DNA of 64,000 bases from DAOTWA01 sp963702935 (lineage in GTDB: Bacteria > Chloroflexota > Anaerolineae > Anaerolineales > Anaerolineaceae): positions 4,650,001 to 4,714,000 of the forward strand of contig OY969772.1 of the NCBI GenBank assembly GCA_963702935.1, in the 5' to 3' direction. Below, in pieces: positions 9,252 to 18,215 of the stretch. Each line of letters begins with the position of its first letter. Position 1 is the stretch's first letter. Made by a program: the position numbers and the translations under genes. The notes under the pieces were generated by a model, which saw only the letters and a program-made list of their open reading frames with translations, did no database searches and was not told the DNA's origin.

Positions 9252-9299
9252 TTTTTCTTCTTTTCCGCGTTGTCCGCGTCCCATTCCGCGGAACTGCCG
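9252..9299. repeat. Dispersed GGGACGCGGA repeat, copy A
   Basis: Read on the minus strand this stretch contains GGGACGCGGACAACGCGG followed by AAAAGAAGA. The same core recurs near 13925-14050 and 16028-16123. It lies between the terminator and the trxB stop and has no coding potential. Confidence 0.5.
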
Positions 9300-9304
9300 G
9301 GGAG

Positions 9305-10285
9305 CTAGACTTTTTCTACCTGCTGTTCCAGGAATTTGACCGCCTGCATGGCCGCCGCCGCGCCCATGCCCGCCGAAGTGACTACCTGGCGGTAGGTCGC
9401 GTCGGTCACTTCCCCGGCGGCGAACACGCCCGGCACGCTGGTGTGCATGAGCTTGTCTGTCTGGATATAACCGCGCTCGTCGATCTCTACCTGGCCCTTG
9501 AACAGGCCCGAATTCGGCACGTGGCCGATGAAGATGAACACGCCGTCCGTGGCCAGATCGCTTTCCTCGCCGCTGACTACGTCCCGCAAGTGCACCACCT
9601 CGACTGCCTCTTTGCCTTTGACCTCGGTCACCACCGAATTCCACACGAAATGGATCTTGGGGTTATCAAAAGCGCGCTTCTGCAAGATCGCGCCGGCGCG
9701 CAGGCTGTCTCGCCGGTGGACGAGGGTCACCGAGGAAGCATATCGGGTCAGGAAGAGGCCCTCTTCCAGGGCGCTGTCACCGCCGCCCACCACTACTACT
9801 TTCTTCTCTTTGAAGAACCAGCCGTCGCAGGTGGCGCAATAAGACACGCCCCTTCCGGTCAGCTCCGTCTCGCCCGGAACGTTCAGGTGCACCGGCGTCG
9901 CCCCGGTGGTGACGATCAGCGTTTCGGCCAGATACTCGCCGTTGTAGCCCTTGATGCTAAACGGCCGGCGAGAAAGATCGACTTCCGTGGCCGTGTCCAT
10001 TTCTACTTTGGCGCCAAAACGCTCGGCCTGCTTCTGGAACAGCTCGCCCAGCTCCGAGCCGCCTACCCCATCCGGGAAGCCGGGATAGTTTTCGATCACG
10101 TTGGTCAGCGCCGCCTGGCCGCCGAAGTCCATCCCGGTCAGCACGACCGGGCTGAGCTCGGCGCGGGCCGCGTATAGAGCCGCCGAAAATCCTGCCGGCC
10201 CCGATCCCAGCACCAGCACCTTGGATACGTTGTCGTCGTGATCGTTCGAGTTTTGATTGGAAAAACTATTCAGATTCAGTTCCAT
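9305..10285 (-). CDS. trxB: Thioredoxin-disulfide reductase family flavoprotein
   Basis: This 326-residue protein has the FAD motif GSGPAGFSAALYAAR (about 27-41), the redox pair in SYCATCDGWF (about residues 148-155), the NADPH motif VVVGGGDSALEE and the C-terminal FAD motif GVFAAGEVTD. It reduces thioredoxin or a related partner with NADPH. Asp is replaced by Glu in the usual GDV of the last motif. An extra polar N-terminal stretch of about 20 residues precedes the Rossmann fold. No thioredoxin gene is adjacent. A repeated palindrome sits just upstream of its ribosome site. Confidence 0.92.
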   Translation of the reverse strand: MELNLNSFSNQNSNDHDDNVSKVLVLGSGPAGFSAALYAARAELSPVVLTGMDFGGQAALTNVIENYPGFPDGVGGSELGELFQKQAERFGAKVEMDTATEVDLSRRPFSIKGYNGEYLAETLIVTTGATPVHLNVPGETELTGRGVSYCATCDGWFFKEKKVVVVGGGDSALEEGLFLTRYASSVTLVHRRDSLRAGAILQKRAFDNPKIHFVWNSVVTEVKGKEAVEVVHLRDVVSGEESDLATDGVFIFIGHVPNSGLFKGQVEIDERGYIQTDKLMHTSVPGVFAAGEVTDATYRQVVTSAGMGAAAAMQAVKFLEQQVEKV

Positions 10286-10306
10286 AATTTAATGACTCCT
10301 GGAGGA

Positions 10307-10340
10307 AGACCTTAAAGGTCTGCGGAGACCTTTAGGGTCT
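10307..10340 (-). repeat. Two AGACC/GGTCT palindromes in the trxB leader
   Basis: AGACCTTAAAGGTCT (10307-10321) and AGACCTTTAGGGTCT (10326-10340) lie in tandem 21 bases upstream of the trxB start. The first is identical to the palindrome before the minus-strand arsC gene (36321-36335). Each can form a small hairpin in the transcript leader. Confidence 0.55.
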
Positions 10341-10402
10341 CTCTACTCTATCTGATGCCTGAACGCCAGAAAAGTTGCATAAGAGAAACGTCTGCGGAGG
10401 GG

Positions 10403-11758
10403 CTATCCGCCGCTCTTCACCGCGCGGTCCGTGATCTCCAGGGCCTGCTCCAACACGGCGAAACCCTCGGCGAGCTGTTCCTCGGTGATGATCAGCGGCG
10501 GGAGCAGCAAAACGGTATGCCAGTGAGTATAAACGAAAACACCCTGAGCCAACATGAATTTACGCAAGGCTGCCATCTCTGCGCTGCTGCCATTGTAAGG
10601 GGCCATCGGCTCTTTGGTCTGGCGGTCCCGCACCAGCTCGACAGCGCCAAACAGGCCGATGGAGCGCGCCTCTCCGACCGAGGGATGGCGCTCGACCAGT
10701 TCCGCCAGCATATCGGCCATCACGCGCCCCATCGCTGCGGCCCGCTCCACCAGGTGGTCGCTGTGCATGACCTGAATAGTGGCCAGAGCCGCCGCCAGGG
10801 AAATGGGATGGCCGTTATAAGTCAATCCGCCCACGAACGGGCGCTGGTCGAAGAAGTGCGCGATCTCGGCGCGCATGGCCACCGCCCCCAGGGGCGCATA
10901 ACCCGAGGTCAGGCCCTTGGCCATGGTCATAATATCCGGGCTGACTCCCCAATGCTCCACGGCGAACCAGCGGCCGGTGCGCCCGAAGCCGCTCATCACC
11001 TCGTCGGCGATCAACAAAATTCCATATTTGTCGCACAGGGCGCGCACCCCCTGCAAATAACCCTCCGGCGGAACGATGACGCCGTTGGTGCCGGTGACGG
11101 TCTCGAGCAGGATGGCGGCAATGCTTTGCGGGCCTTCGAAGGTGATGATCTCTTCCAGGTGATTGAGGTAATCCTGCGCGAATTCTTCCTCACTGATCTC
11201 CGCGTCCGAGCGGTGGAAAGCAGAGCGGTAGCGGTAGGGGTCCAGAAAATGCACCACGCCGGGCATCACCGTCGGCTCCCAGGCCAGGCGGCGCGGGTCG
11301 CCGGTGAGGGCCATCGCCCCGTAACTGGCCCCGTGATACGAGCGGTAGCGCGCCAGGATCTTAGGCCGCCCGGTATAAGCGCGGGCCAGCTTCACGGCGT
11401 TCTCGTTGGCGTCCGCGCCCCCCAGGGTGTACAAGAAATGATCCAGGCCCGGCGGCGTGATCTCGGCCAGCGCTTTGCCCAACAACGCGCGCGGCCGGGT
11501 AGCCATTTGCGGGCCGGCGAAGGGCAGCTCCCGCGCCTGGGCCGCGATGGCCTCGATGACGCGCTCGTCGCCGTGGCCTATGTTGACGCACATGACCATG
11601 GAGTTGAAATCCAGGTAGCGCTTGCCGTTCACGTCCCAGAAGTAAACGCCCTTGGCCGTCTTGATGGGAATGGGGTCCACCTGGGCCTGGGCAGACCAGG
11701 TCCAAAAATTGTGCTGCATACACAGCTCGAGCATCTCGGAATCAGGCAAGTCGAACAT
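10403..11758 (-). CDS. Class-III PLP-dependent aminotransferase
   Basis: The 451-residue protein shows the class-III fold: the small N-terminal domain with KGVYFWDVNGKRYLDF, GGADANENAVKLAR, the PLP-binding LLIADEVMSGFGRTG and the Schiff-base lysine in MTMAKGLTSGY (about residue 280). The family moves amino groups from omega-amino acids such as beta-alanine, taurine or gamma-aminobutyrate to pyruvate or 2-oxoglutarate; the exact substrate cannot be told. It is a single gene, 117 bases upstream of trxB on the same strand. Confidence 0.9.
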   Translation of the reverse strand: MFDLPDSEMLELCMQHNFWTWSAQAQVDPIPIKTAKGVYFWDVNGKRYLDFNSMVMCVNIGHGDERVIEAIAAQARELPFAGPQMATRPRALLGKALAEITPPGLDHFLYTLGGADANENAVKLARAYTGRPKILARYRSYHGASYGAMALTGDPRRLAWEPTVMPGVVHFLDPYRYRSAFHRSDAEISEEEFAQDYLNHLEEIITFEGPQSIAAILLETVTGTNGVIVPPEGYLQGVRALCDKYGILLIADEVMSGFGRTGRWFAVEHWGVSPDIMTMAKGLTSGYAPLGAVAMRAEIAHFFDQRPFVGGLTYNGHPISLAAALATIQVMHSDHLVERAAAMGRVMADMLAELVERHPSVGEARSIGLFGAVELVRDRQTKEPMAPYNGSSAEMAALRKFMLAQGVFVYTHWHTVLLLPPLIITEEQLAEGFAVLEQALEITDRAVKSGG

Positions 11759-11887
11759 AATACCCTCTCAGAAGGTAAGATAGATCGCTGCAATTCATGG
11801 CAGGGATCCGCGTGAATCGTATCACAAAACCCCTGCCCGAGCGATGATCCTGTAGCAGCCTATGCTATAATCTTTTTGCTCATCACT

Positions 11888-12034
11888 ATGTTATCCTCTC
11901 CTGCCTCTCCCCCTCGAAGGATCACCGCGGTCGGCCTGGCCGGTTGTGGCAAAACCACGCTGGCGGCCGGGCTTTTCGCTAAGTTAGGCCTTCCTCACGT
12001 AGAGCCGGGCGCGCGACCTCATCCAAAATTATAA
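11888..12034 (+). pseudogene. Truncated P-loop (adenylate-kinase-like) gene remnant, 48 aa
   Basis: Behind a TATAAT box (11866-11871) an ATG opens a 48-codon frame with a Walker A loop, GLAGCGKTTLAAGLF, then KLGLPHVE, as at the start of AAA-type or adenylate/shikimate-kinase-like proteins. It stops right after, 12 bases before the next gene. The rest of the nucleotide-binding fold is missing, so this looks like the 5' stump of a deleted gene, or a very small leader-like protein. There is no downstream continuation in any frame. Confidence 0.45.
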
Positions 12035-12046
12035 GTCAGTCTTGCC

Positions 12047-12454
12047 ATGACGATCCAAACCGATCCATGCAGTGGCCCGTTACACCCCCTGGCCTTACAA
12101 GGCATCGCGTTATTCAACGCCGGGGAATATTTCGAGGCTCACGAGGCCCTGGAAGCGGCCTGGAGAGAGGAGCGCGGCCCGGCGCGCGATCTCTACCGGG
12201 GCATCCTCCAGGTGGCCGTGGCCTACTATCACGTGCGGCGCGGGAACTACCCCGGCGCGATCAAGGTGTTCCGGCGCAGCCGCGCCTGGCTGGCCCTCTT
12301 CGGCGATCACTGCCGGGGGGTCGACGTGGGCCGGCTCAAGCAGGACGCCGCCGCCGTGGAAGCCGCCGTGCGGCGCCTCGGCCCAGAGCGCATCGCCGAA
12401 GCCGATTCCGGCCTTTTCAAGCCCGTCTCCCTGATTCCACCTTCCCAATCATAG
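12047..12454 (+). CDS. DUF309 family protein
   Basis: This 135-residue helical protein carries the DUF309 signature, GIALFNAGEYFEAHEALEAAW, split here as FNAGEYFEAHE followed by RDLYRGILQVAVAYYH. The family is small, widespread and of unknown function; the E-x2-HE-x2-E-x2-W pattern recalls a metal-binding helical bundle. It is followed 8 bases later by a reductase gene, so the two are probably co-transcribed. Confidence 0.85.
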   Translation: MTIQTDPCSGPLHPLALQGIALFNAGEYFEAHEALEAAWREERGPARDLYRGILQVAVAYYHVRRGNYPGAIKVFRRSRAWLALFGDHCRGVDVGRLKQDAAAVEAAVRRLGPERIAEADSGLFKPVSLIPPSQS

Positions 12455-12462
12455 GAGTTCCC

Positions 12463-13242
12463 ATGGAAACCTCTCTCCCCTTCTCCCAAAAGACCGTGCT
12501 GGTCACCGGCTCCGGGCGCGGCATCGGACGCGCCATCGCGCTGCACTTTGCCCGCCTGGGCGCAGACGTGATCGTCAATTACGTGCGCAACCAGGCGCCC
12601 GCCGAGGAAACCGCCGCCCAGATCGAAGCCATGGGCAGGAAGACCTTCCTGATGCGCGCCAACGTCGGGAAGACGGAAGACATCGACCGGCTGTTCGACG
12701 AGATCGGCGCGCGCTTCGGCGGGCTGGATGTCCTCGTTAGCAACGCTGCGCTGGGCTTCAATCGCCCCGCCTTGCAGCAGAAGCCCAACGGCTGGGACGG
12801 CACTATGAACGTAAACGCCCGCGCGCTGCTCTTCGAGGCCCAGCGGGCGGTGCCTTTCATGGAGGCCAGGGGCGGCGGGCACATCGTCAGCATCTCCAGC
12901 CCCGGCTCGCAGCGCGTCCTGCCGGATTACGTGACCGTAGGCGCCAGCAAAGCCGCCCTGGAAGCGCTCACCCGCTACCTGGCAGTGGAGCTGGGCCCCA
13001 AGAACATTGCCGTCAACGCGGTGGCCCCCGGCCTGGTGGAGACGGACGCCTTGAAATTCTTCAGTTCCATGGGCGACCCGGAGATCATCTCCAGGACGGC
13101 GGCGCTGACTCCGGCCGGACGCCTGGTCACTCCCGAAGACGTGGCCGGCCTGGTGGCCTTCCTGTGCACCCCGGCGGCCCACATGATCCGCGGCCAGACC
13201 CTTATCATCGATGGCGGATTTACCCTGATTACTCCCCGCTGA
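12463..13242 (+). CDS. Short-chain dehydrogenase, FabL-like enoyl-ACP reductase
   Basis: ATG 12463 follows TAGGAGTTCCC and gives 259 residues. The NAD(P) motif TGSGRGIG is at about 14-21 and NAALG at about 90. The catalytic arrangement is SISSPGSQ and then Y-x6-K (YVTVGASKAALEALTRYLAVEL, abridged), which is characteristic of FabL/FabI-type enoyl-ACP reductases rather than the Y-x3-K of ordinary SDRs. It would reduce the enoyl intermediate in fatty acid synthesis. A generic SDR oxidoreductase remains possible. It is convergent with the cyclase gene. Confidence 0.82.
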   Translation: METSLPFSQKTVLVTGSGRGIGRAIALHFARLGADVIVNYVRNQAPAEETAAQIEAMGRKTFLMRANVGKTEDIDRLFDEIGARFGGLDVLVSNAALGFNRPALQQKPNGWDGTMNVNARALLFEAQRAVPFMEARGGGHIVSISSPGSQRVLPDYVTVGASKAALEALTRYLAVELGPKNIAVNAVAPGLVETDALKFFSSMGDPEIISRTAALTPAGRLVTPEDVAGLVAFLCTPAAHMIRGQTLIIDGGFTLITPR

Positions 13243-13246
13243 ACTT

Positions 13247-13880
13247 CTACGTCACCAGGATCGTCCGGGCGGGCGCGCCCTCCGCGCCGCCCAGCTTCAA
13301 GGGCAGGCAGTAGAGCGTGTAATGGCCGGCGGGAACGCGCGAAAGATCGGCACCCTCCAGCAGGATCACCCCGGCAGACAGGAGAATCTGGTGGGTAGGC
13401 ACCGGCTCCTGGTACGAAGCCACGGAGAGATAATCCAGGCCGACCAGCTTCATGCCCATCTCCACCAGCAGCCGGGCTCCGCCGGCGTCCACGGCCACGA
13501 AATCCTCCTGAAAGCGCTTTTCTCCGCGCACCCACAGCGCCGAATTGCGCGTCTTGAACAACACGCGCCGGGTCTCCGGCAAGATACCCGCCCCGCCGAT
13601 CACCTCCGCCGTGATGACTCCCCACCCCATCGGGAATGCGCACCACCTGCGCGGGGCCCACCAGCGCTTCCAGGTCCAGGTCGTCCACGCGCATGCCGTC
13701 CTGGACGAAGTGATAGGGCGCATCGATGTGCGTGCCGACGTGCGCGCCCATAGCGATCAGGGAAACGTTGTCGATGGCGCCTTCCTCCATCTTCGAGAAG
13801 CGCTCGATGCGGATAGCCGGGTCTCCCGGCCAGGTGGGCAGATCAGGGGAGATGGTCAACGAAATATCGTAGATTTGCAT
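13247..13880 (-). CDS. Cyclase / kynurenine formamidase-like metal-dependent hydrolase (frameshifted)
   Basis: The N-terminal frame reads MQIYDISLTISPDLPTWPGDP and HVGTHIDAPYHF. HxGTHxDxPxH is the metal-binding signature of the cyclase family (KynB, isatin hydrolase). At 13620-13640 the frame moves by one base within a CCCCACCCC run; the second frame continues VITAEVIGGAGILPETRRVLFKT to a normal C terminus (LYCLPLKLGGAEGAPARTILV). The restored length is about 211 residues, usual for the family. The physiological substrate is unknown. The gene stands alone. Confidence 0.8.
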
Positions 13881-13924
13881 TTCCAGCCTCCTAATAATAG
13901 AATTCTTTTCCTAACCACCAGCCC

Positions 13925-14050
13925 TTTTAAAAGGGACGCTGATAAACGCGGATGAACGCAGATTTTTTGTTTTTACTGCCTCAACAAATGGGTGGTTTTT
14001 CAGCCATTATCTTCTTTTCCGTGTTTTTAGCGCTCGTCCGCTTCCCCTTC
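13925..14050. repeat. Dispersed GGGACGCGGA repeat, copy B (inverted pair)
   Basis: The left end reads GGGACGCTGATAAACGCGG and the right end, on the opposite strand, reads GCGGACGAGCGCTAAAAACA followed by CGGAAAAG. The two halves face each other around an AT-rich centre, as in a decayed miniature inverted-repeat element. It fills most of the 217-base gap between the cyclase and CapA genes. Confidence 0.5.
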
Positions 14051-14097
14051 CTTTAGACTGCCAGGCAGCCAGTTCTTTCCTTCTTTGGGAGGCGACC

Positions 14098-15855
14098 TCA
14101 AGGATTGGGCTCGTGCGGGTGTCTTTCCCAATCGCTGGCGCCGAAGGCGTCTCCCAGCAACGTCTGGCGTTCTTCCAACGTCATCGGGCGCGGGCGGGCG
14201 TAATCTTCCAGCATAGCGGTCAGCAGCTCCACCCCCAGGTAACGGCCGTCGTAGAACACGTGCCGGTCGATGAATTCCCGGCGCGTGCCCACCTTGGGAT
14301 AATCCATCTGGTCGAAAAACAGGTTTCCCAGGCCGTAGTGGATGAAAGCTCCCTGGTAGAACCCCATTCCCTGCGGAAAGTGCGCCTGGCTGCCGCTCAC
14401 GATGACGGCTCCGGCGGCGGCCATCTTGCGGAAATCGCGTTGCTGCGTCTCCGAAGGCAGGAACTGATAATACTCATTGTACTGGAAAGTGACGATGGGC
14501 AGGTAGCCCTGGCTGCGCAGCAGGGTAACTTCGCCCGCTTCCCACTCCAGGTCGCAAGGAGCCGCCCCGGCTTGAGTGGCCGTGGCCCAGGCATTCACCG
14601 GTCCGACCGGGTTGCAGCCGATGAAGGCCAGGCGGTTGCCGTGGTTTTCCACCAACAGCGGCTTGCGCGCGTCTTCCAGGTTGACCCCTCCGCCAAAATA
14701 CTGCCAGCCCAGTTGCCGGAACAGCCGGATGCTGTTGAGCAACACCTCCGGGCCATAATCGTTGACGTGGTTGCCGGTCAGCTCGACGATCTGGGTGCCC
14801 ACGCTCTCTAACAAGCCGATGGCGCTGAGGCTACTGCAAAAGCGCAGGGAGGTCTGCATGGGGTCGGGCGGCGGGCAATCTGGGGTAAACGAGGATTCGT
14901 TGCTGATGTGCGTCAGGTCTGCCCCGCGTAGCCAGGCGGCGATGTCCTTACCGGGAAAGTCGACGCCGTTTTGCTGCATGGCGTAGGCCGTGGCGCGCGT
15001 CAGAGCCGTCGTGCCGGTCATCACCAGCACGGTCAGCTTCGCAGGGTCGCGGTTGGTGGCAGGGAAGATCTGCTCCCCGGACGACAGGCCCAGCTTTTGG
15101 CGCAGCGCCTCGAGTTGGGCGGCATCTCCCTGAAGCCCGAATGTGATCGTGAGCGGGTATTGCTGGAGGTCGAAGCTCTTCTCCAGCGGAGACTGGCCGT
15201 CCACGGCCAGCACCTTCCAGCGCGGCTCGACCGCCTCGAACGGGACGATGGCCCAGGCCGGCTGCTCGGCCCAGGCCGCATCGAGGATCTGTTGCGCGGG
15301 CAGCACGCGCACCGCGCCGGCGGCGGGCGCTCCCCACAGCGCGCTGAAGGCCGCCAGCGTGCTGGCCTCCATCAGCAGGGGCCGCCCGGCGAAAGCGCCT
15401 CCGCCTGCGCCTCGCCAGGCAGCCCGCAGGTCGCTGGAGCTGACGCCATCCGCGACCGTCGGAAAGGGCGCGACCAGGGCGTACACCCATTGGATGGCCT
15501 GAAGCCGTGCCTCGCCGTCATCCACTCCCAGGTGGAGCTCTGCATTTTGCGCGTCGCCGGCCACGTCTTGCACGACCCGCCTCAATTCCTCCGGGACGGA
15601 GGCGTCCAGCCCCACCGAGATTTGCGCCGGGCGCGTGGGGGTCACCTCCGGCTTAGGGGAAGGCGGGAGCGTGGGGGAAGCCGAGAGGGGCTGAAAGGGG
15701 GTGCGCGTGGGCGCAGAAGCCGTCTCGCTCGTCTCTGGCGGCTGGCCGGCCGGCTGACCGCTGACGGGCAAATGGGTGCAGCCCGAGAGGAGCAGCAACC
15801 CGGCCAGCCCCACCAGGATCGGCCAACCGGGGAGGGGGCGCCACGCTTTCTTCAT
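14098..15855 (-). CDS. CapA-family lipoprotein
   Basis: This 585-residue protein begins with a lipoprotein signal (LAGLLLLSGC, lipid-modified Cys at about 26) and a Pro/Thr-rich linker to about residue 80. The C-terminal half is a CapA/PgsA-like metallophosphatase domain: VMTGTTALTRA in place of GD, ELTGNHVNDYG, LPIVTFQYNE and SGSQAHFPQG with GLGNLFFDQ. The family is linked to poly-gamma-glutamate capsule synthesis, but no pgsB or pgsC gene is adjacent, so an envelope hydrolase role is as likely. It has no operon partners on this strand. Confidence 0.82.
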   Translation of the reverse strand: MKKAWRPLPGWPILVGLAGLLLLSGCTHLPVSGQPAGQPPETSETASAPTRTPFQPLSASPTLPPSPKPEVTPTRPAQISVGLDASVPEELRRVVQDVAGDAQNAELHLGVDDGEARLQAIQWVYALVAPFPTVADGVSSSDLRAAWRGAGGGAFAGRPLLMEASTLAAFSALWGAPAAGAVRVLPAQQILDAAWAEQPAWAIVPFEAVEPRWKVLAVDGQSPLEKSFDLQQYPLTITFGLQGDAAQLEALRQKLGLSSGEQIFPATNRDPAKLTVLVMTGTTALTRATAYAMQQNGVDFPGKDIAAWLRGADLTHISNESSFTPDCPPPDPMQTSLRFCSSLSAIGLLESVGTQIVELTGNHVNDYGPEVLLNSIRLFRQLGWQYFGGGVNLEDARKPLLVENHGNRLAFIGCNPVGPVNAWATATQAGAAPCDLEWEAGEVTLLRSQGYLPIVTFQYNEYYQFLPSETQQRDFRKMAAAGAVIVSGSQAHFPQGMGFYQGAFIHYGLGNLFFDQMDYPKVGTRREFIDRHVFYDGRYLGVELLTAMLEDYARPRPMTLEERQTLLGDAFGASDWERHPHEPNP

Positions 15856-16027
15856 GATTGGAGATTATACAAGAGAACCTTCCCGGCGGCTTCGAAAGCC
15901 GCCCTCCATCTTCTGTGAGGTTCTTCCTGCGGAAAAGCGCTTCCAGAGAGGCTTTCAGGAAACCCTGATAGTTCCTGACAGGCGGCCGGTTTATAATAGG
16001 GATACTGGTTACCCGACCGTTTCATAG

Positions 16028-16123
16028 TAAGGGACGCGGACAAGCACTGAAAACACGGAAAAGTACCCATCGTTAGGACCGTAAAAAATGAAAGATCCGC
16101 GTTTATCCGCGTTCCATTCGAAA
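16028..16123. repeat. Dispersed GGGACGCGGA repeat, copy C
   Basis: The copy reads GGGACGCGGACAAGCACTGA then AAACACGGAAAAG, and its right end on the opposite strand is GGAACGCGGATAAACGCGGA. It lies in the 325-base gap 15856-16180, which otherwise holds a TATAAT (15992-15997) and no open frame. It immediately precedes the thiolase gene and may carry part of its leader. Confidence 0.5.
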
Positions 16124-16180
16124 GGTGCTGGGGGACCAGATAGGGATACTCAAACGCGAACCAGAAAGGTTACCGTACTC

Positions 16181-17338
16181 ATGCGAGAAGTTGCGGTCAT
16201 CGGAATCGGACAGACGAAAGTCGAAGAACAGTGGGAAAAATCCCTGCGCGAGCTGGCCGGCGAGGCCGTCCTGGATGCGCTGCATGACGCCCAGCGCGAA
16301 GCCGTGGAAGCCGTCTTTGTCGGCAACATGCTCTCCGGCTCGGCCAATCACCAGCAGCACCTGGGGGCCCAGGTTGCGGATTGGGTGGGCCTGCGCTACG
16401 CCGAAGCGGCCAAGTTCGAATCGGCCTGCTCCTCAGGATCGGCTGCCTTTCGCGCCGGTCTGGTCGCCGTGGCCTCCGGGGCGTTGGATAGCGCCGTGGT
16501 CGTGGGCGTGGAGAAGATGACCAACTCTCCCAACGCGGAGATTACCGCTGAGCTGGCCACCGCCGCCGATGCGGACTGGGAAGTGGACCAGGGACTCTCT
16601 TTCGTGGCCATCAACGCTCTGATCATGCGCCGCTATATGTACGAATACGGCTGGAAGCACGCCGATTTCGCGCCATTTTCCATCAACGCCCACGCCAACG
16701 CGGTGCACAACCCCTTTGCGCGCTTCCGCGAGCCTCTCGCCGCGGAGACCTACGCGCGCGCCCCCATGATTTCCGAGCCGATCAACCTGTTCGACGCCTC
16801 TCCCATGGGGGATGGAGCCGCCGCCGCCGTGCTCGTTCCGGCAGATACGCTCCACCCCAACGGCCGCCCCAGGGTCGTCGTGGCCGGATCGGGCTCGGCC
16901 ACCGACAGCACCGCCGTGCATGGCCGCCAGGAGGCCCTGTGGTTGACGGCCGCCGAGCTTTCTTCCCGGCAGGCTTACGCCCAGGCCGGGGTCGGCCCCG
17001 AAGACATCGATTTCTTCGAATTGCACGACGCATTCACCATCATGGCGGCTCTCTCCCTGGAAGCCTGCGGCTTTGCCGAGAAAGGCCAGGGCCCCCGCCT
17101 GGGCCTGGAGGGCCACATCACCCCCAGCGGCCGCATTCCGGTCGCCACGCGCGGCGGGCTAAAGGCGCGCGGGCATCCCGTGGGAGCCACCGGCATGTAC
17201 CAGCTCGTGGAAGTCGTGCAACAGTTGCGCGGAGAAGCCGGGGAGACCCAGGTGGAAGGCGCGCGCGTGGGCATGGCGCAGAATATCGGCGGCAGCGGCT
17301 CGAACATCGTCACGCACATCCTGCGCAAGCTAGAATGA
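16181..17338 (+). CDS. Thiolase-family acetyl-CoA acetyltransferase (SCP-x type)
   Basis: I start at ATG 16181 (MREVAVIGIGQTKVE), 385 residues; the open frame upstream is repeat-derived. The nucleophile Cys is in ESACSSGSAAF, the His of the active site in ELHDAFT, and the C-terminal GHPVGATGMYQL is typical. Among thiolases it matches the SCP-x/archaeal-like subgroup, which often works with an OB-fold DUF35 partner; no such partner is visible here. It probably condenses or cleaves acyl-CoA. It overlaps the next gene by 4 bases (ATGA). Confidence 0.9.
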   Translation: MREVAVIGIGQTKVEEQWEKSLRELAGEAVLDALHDAQREAVEAVFVGNMLSGSANHQQHLGAQVADWVGLRYAEAAKFESACSSGSAAFRAGLVAVASGALDSAVVVGVEKMTNSPNAEITAELATAADADWEVDQGLSFVAINALIMRRYMYEYGWKHADFAPFSINAHANAVHNPFARFREPLAAETYARAPMISEPINLFDASPMGDGAAAAVLVPADTLHPNGRPRVVVAGSGSATDSTAVHGRQEALWLTAAELSSRQAYAQAGVGPEDIDFFELHDAFTIMAALSLEACGFAEKGQGPRLGLEGHITPSGRIPVATRGGLKARGHPVGATGMYQLVEVVQQLRGEAGETQVEGARVGMAQNIGGSGSNIVTHILRKLE

Positions 17339-18199
17339 CCCTGCTGGCAGCGGAACGGCTAACAGAATATCGGGCAAAGACTTACCGCACGCGCCCGCCA
17401 TGGGTGCTCAAGAACTCCCGATCAAGCCGTCGATTACGTCAACGAGCGCGGCTTCGTCTTCTTCTGGCCCAACGCCAATATCCTGCTCCCCAGCCTGTGG
17501 GTGGCAGCCGCTGGAGACCGGCCCGTGGCAGACGAGCATGATGACCCCGGCCACGTCACCTGGGGCTGGAAGGACGGCCTGCTGGGAAAACGCCGCTGGT
17601 ATTACGCGCGCGTGCTGCGCCGGCGCAACACGATGATCTCGTTGGAGATGGCGCCCTATTTTTACGCCCTCTCGGAGAATTACGGCTCGCCCGAGGAAGA
17701 TTACCTGTTGCAGTACGAGCAAGGGCGCATGACCCAGGAGGCCAGGAGCGTTTACGAAGCCCTCTTGAAGGAAGGCCCTTTGGATACGATCAGCCTGCGC
17801 CGGGCGGCCCATTTGACCAGCCGCGAGAGCAATTCGCGCTTCAATCGCGCGCTGGAAGACCTCCAGATCGATTTCAAGATCCTGCCGACCGGCACGTGCG
17901 ACGCCGGCGCCTGGCACTACGCCTTCATTTACGACCTGGTGCCCAGGCATTTCCCGGAATTGCCCGAGCAGGCGCGCGTGATCGGCGAGCGCTCCGCGCG
18001 CCGGGCCATCCTGGAGCGCTACTTCCTGTCGGTGGGCGCCGCCCGCCTGGAAGAGGCAGCGCGGGTCTTTCGCTGGCCGCGTGCAGAGCTCGAGCGCGGC
18101 GTGGAGGCTTTGCTCCATAAGGGCCTGATTCAGTCCGGCGTGGAAGTGGAGCGCCAGTCTGGAAAATGGATCGCGCTCTCCCAGCTCCTCGAGTTTTGA
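17335..18199 (+). CDS. Winged-helix protein, AlkZ/YcaQ-like (frameshifted)
   Basis: ATG 17335 overlaps the thiolase stop. About 20 codons on, near 17395-17420, the frame moves by one base and continues DQAVDYVNERGFVFFWPN to the end, giving about 287 residues. ADEHDDPGHVTWGWKD and YYARVLRRRNTMISLEMAPYF are distinctive. A helical winged-helix region follows (EARSVYEALLKEGPLDTISL). The pattern recalls the crosslink-repair DNA glycosylase family AlkZ/YcaQ, but the assignment is tentative. Coupling with the thiolase is positional only. Confidence 0.55.
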
Positions 18200-18215
18200 G
18201 TCAAGCTGTGCGCCT

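Noticed and set aside
10355..11815. 486-codon open frame on the plus strand
   Set aside because: It is the antisense shadow of the class-III aminotransferase; it has no recognisable motifs and arises from GC-rich codon structure.
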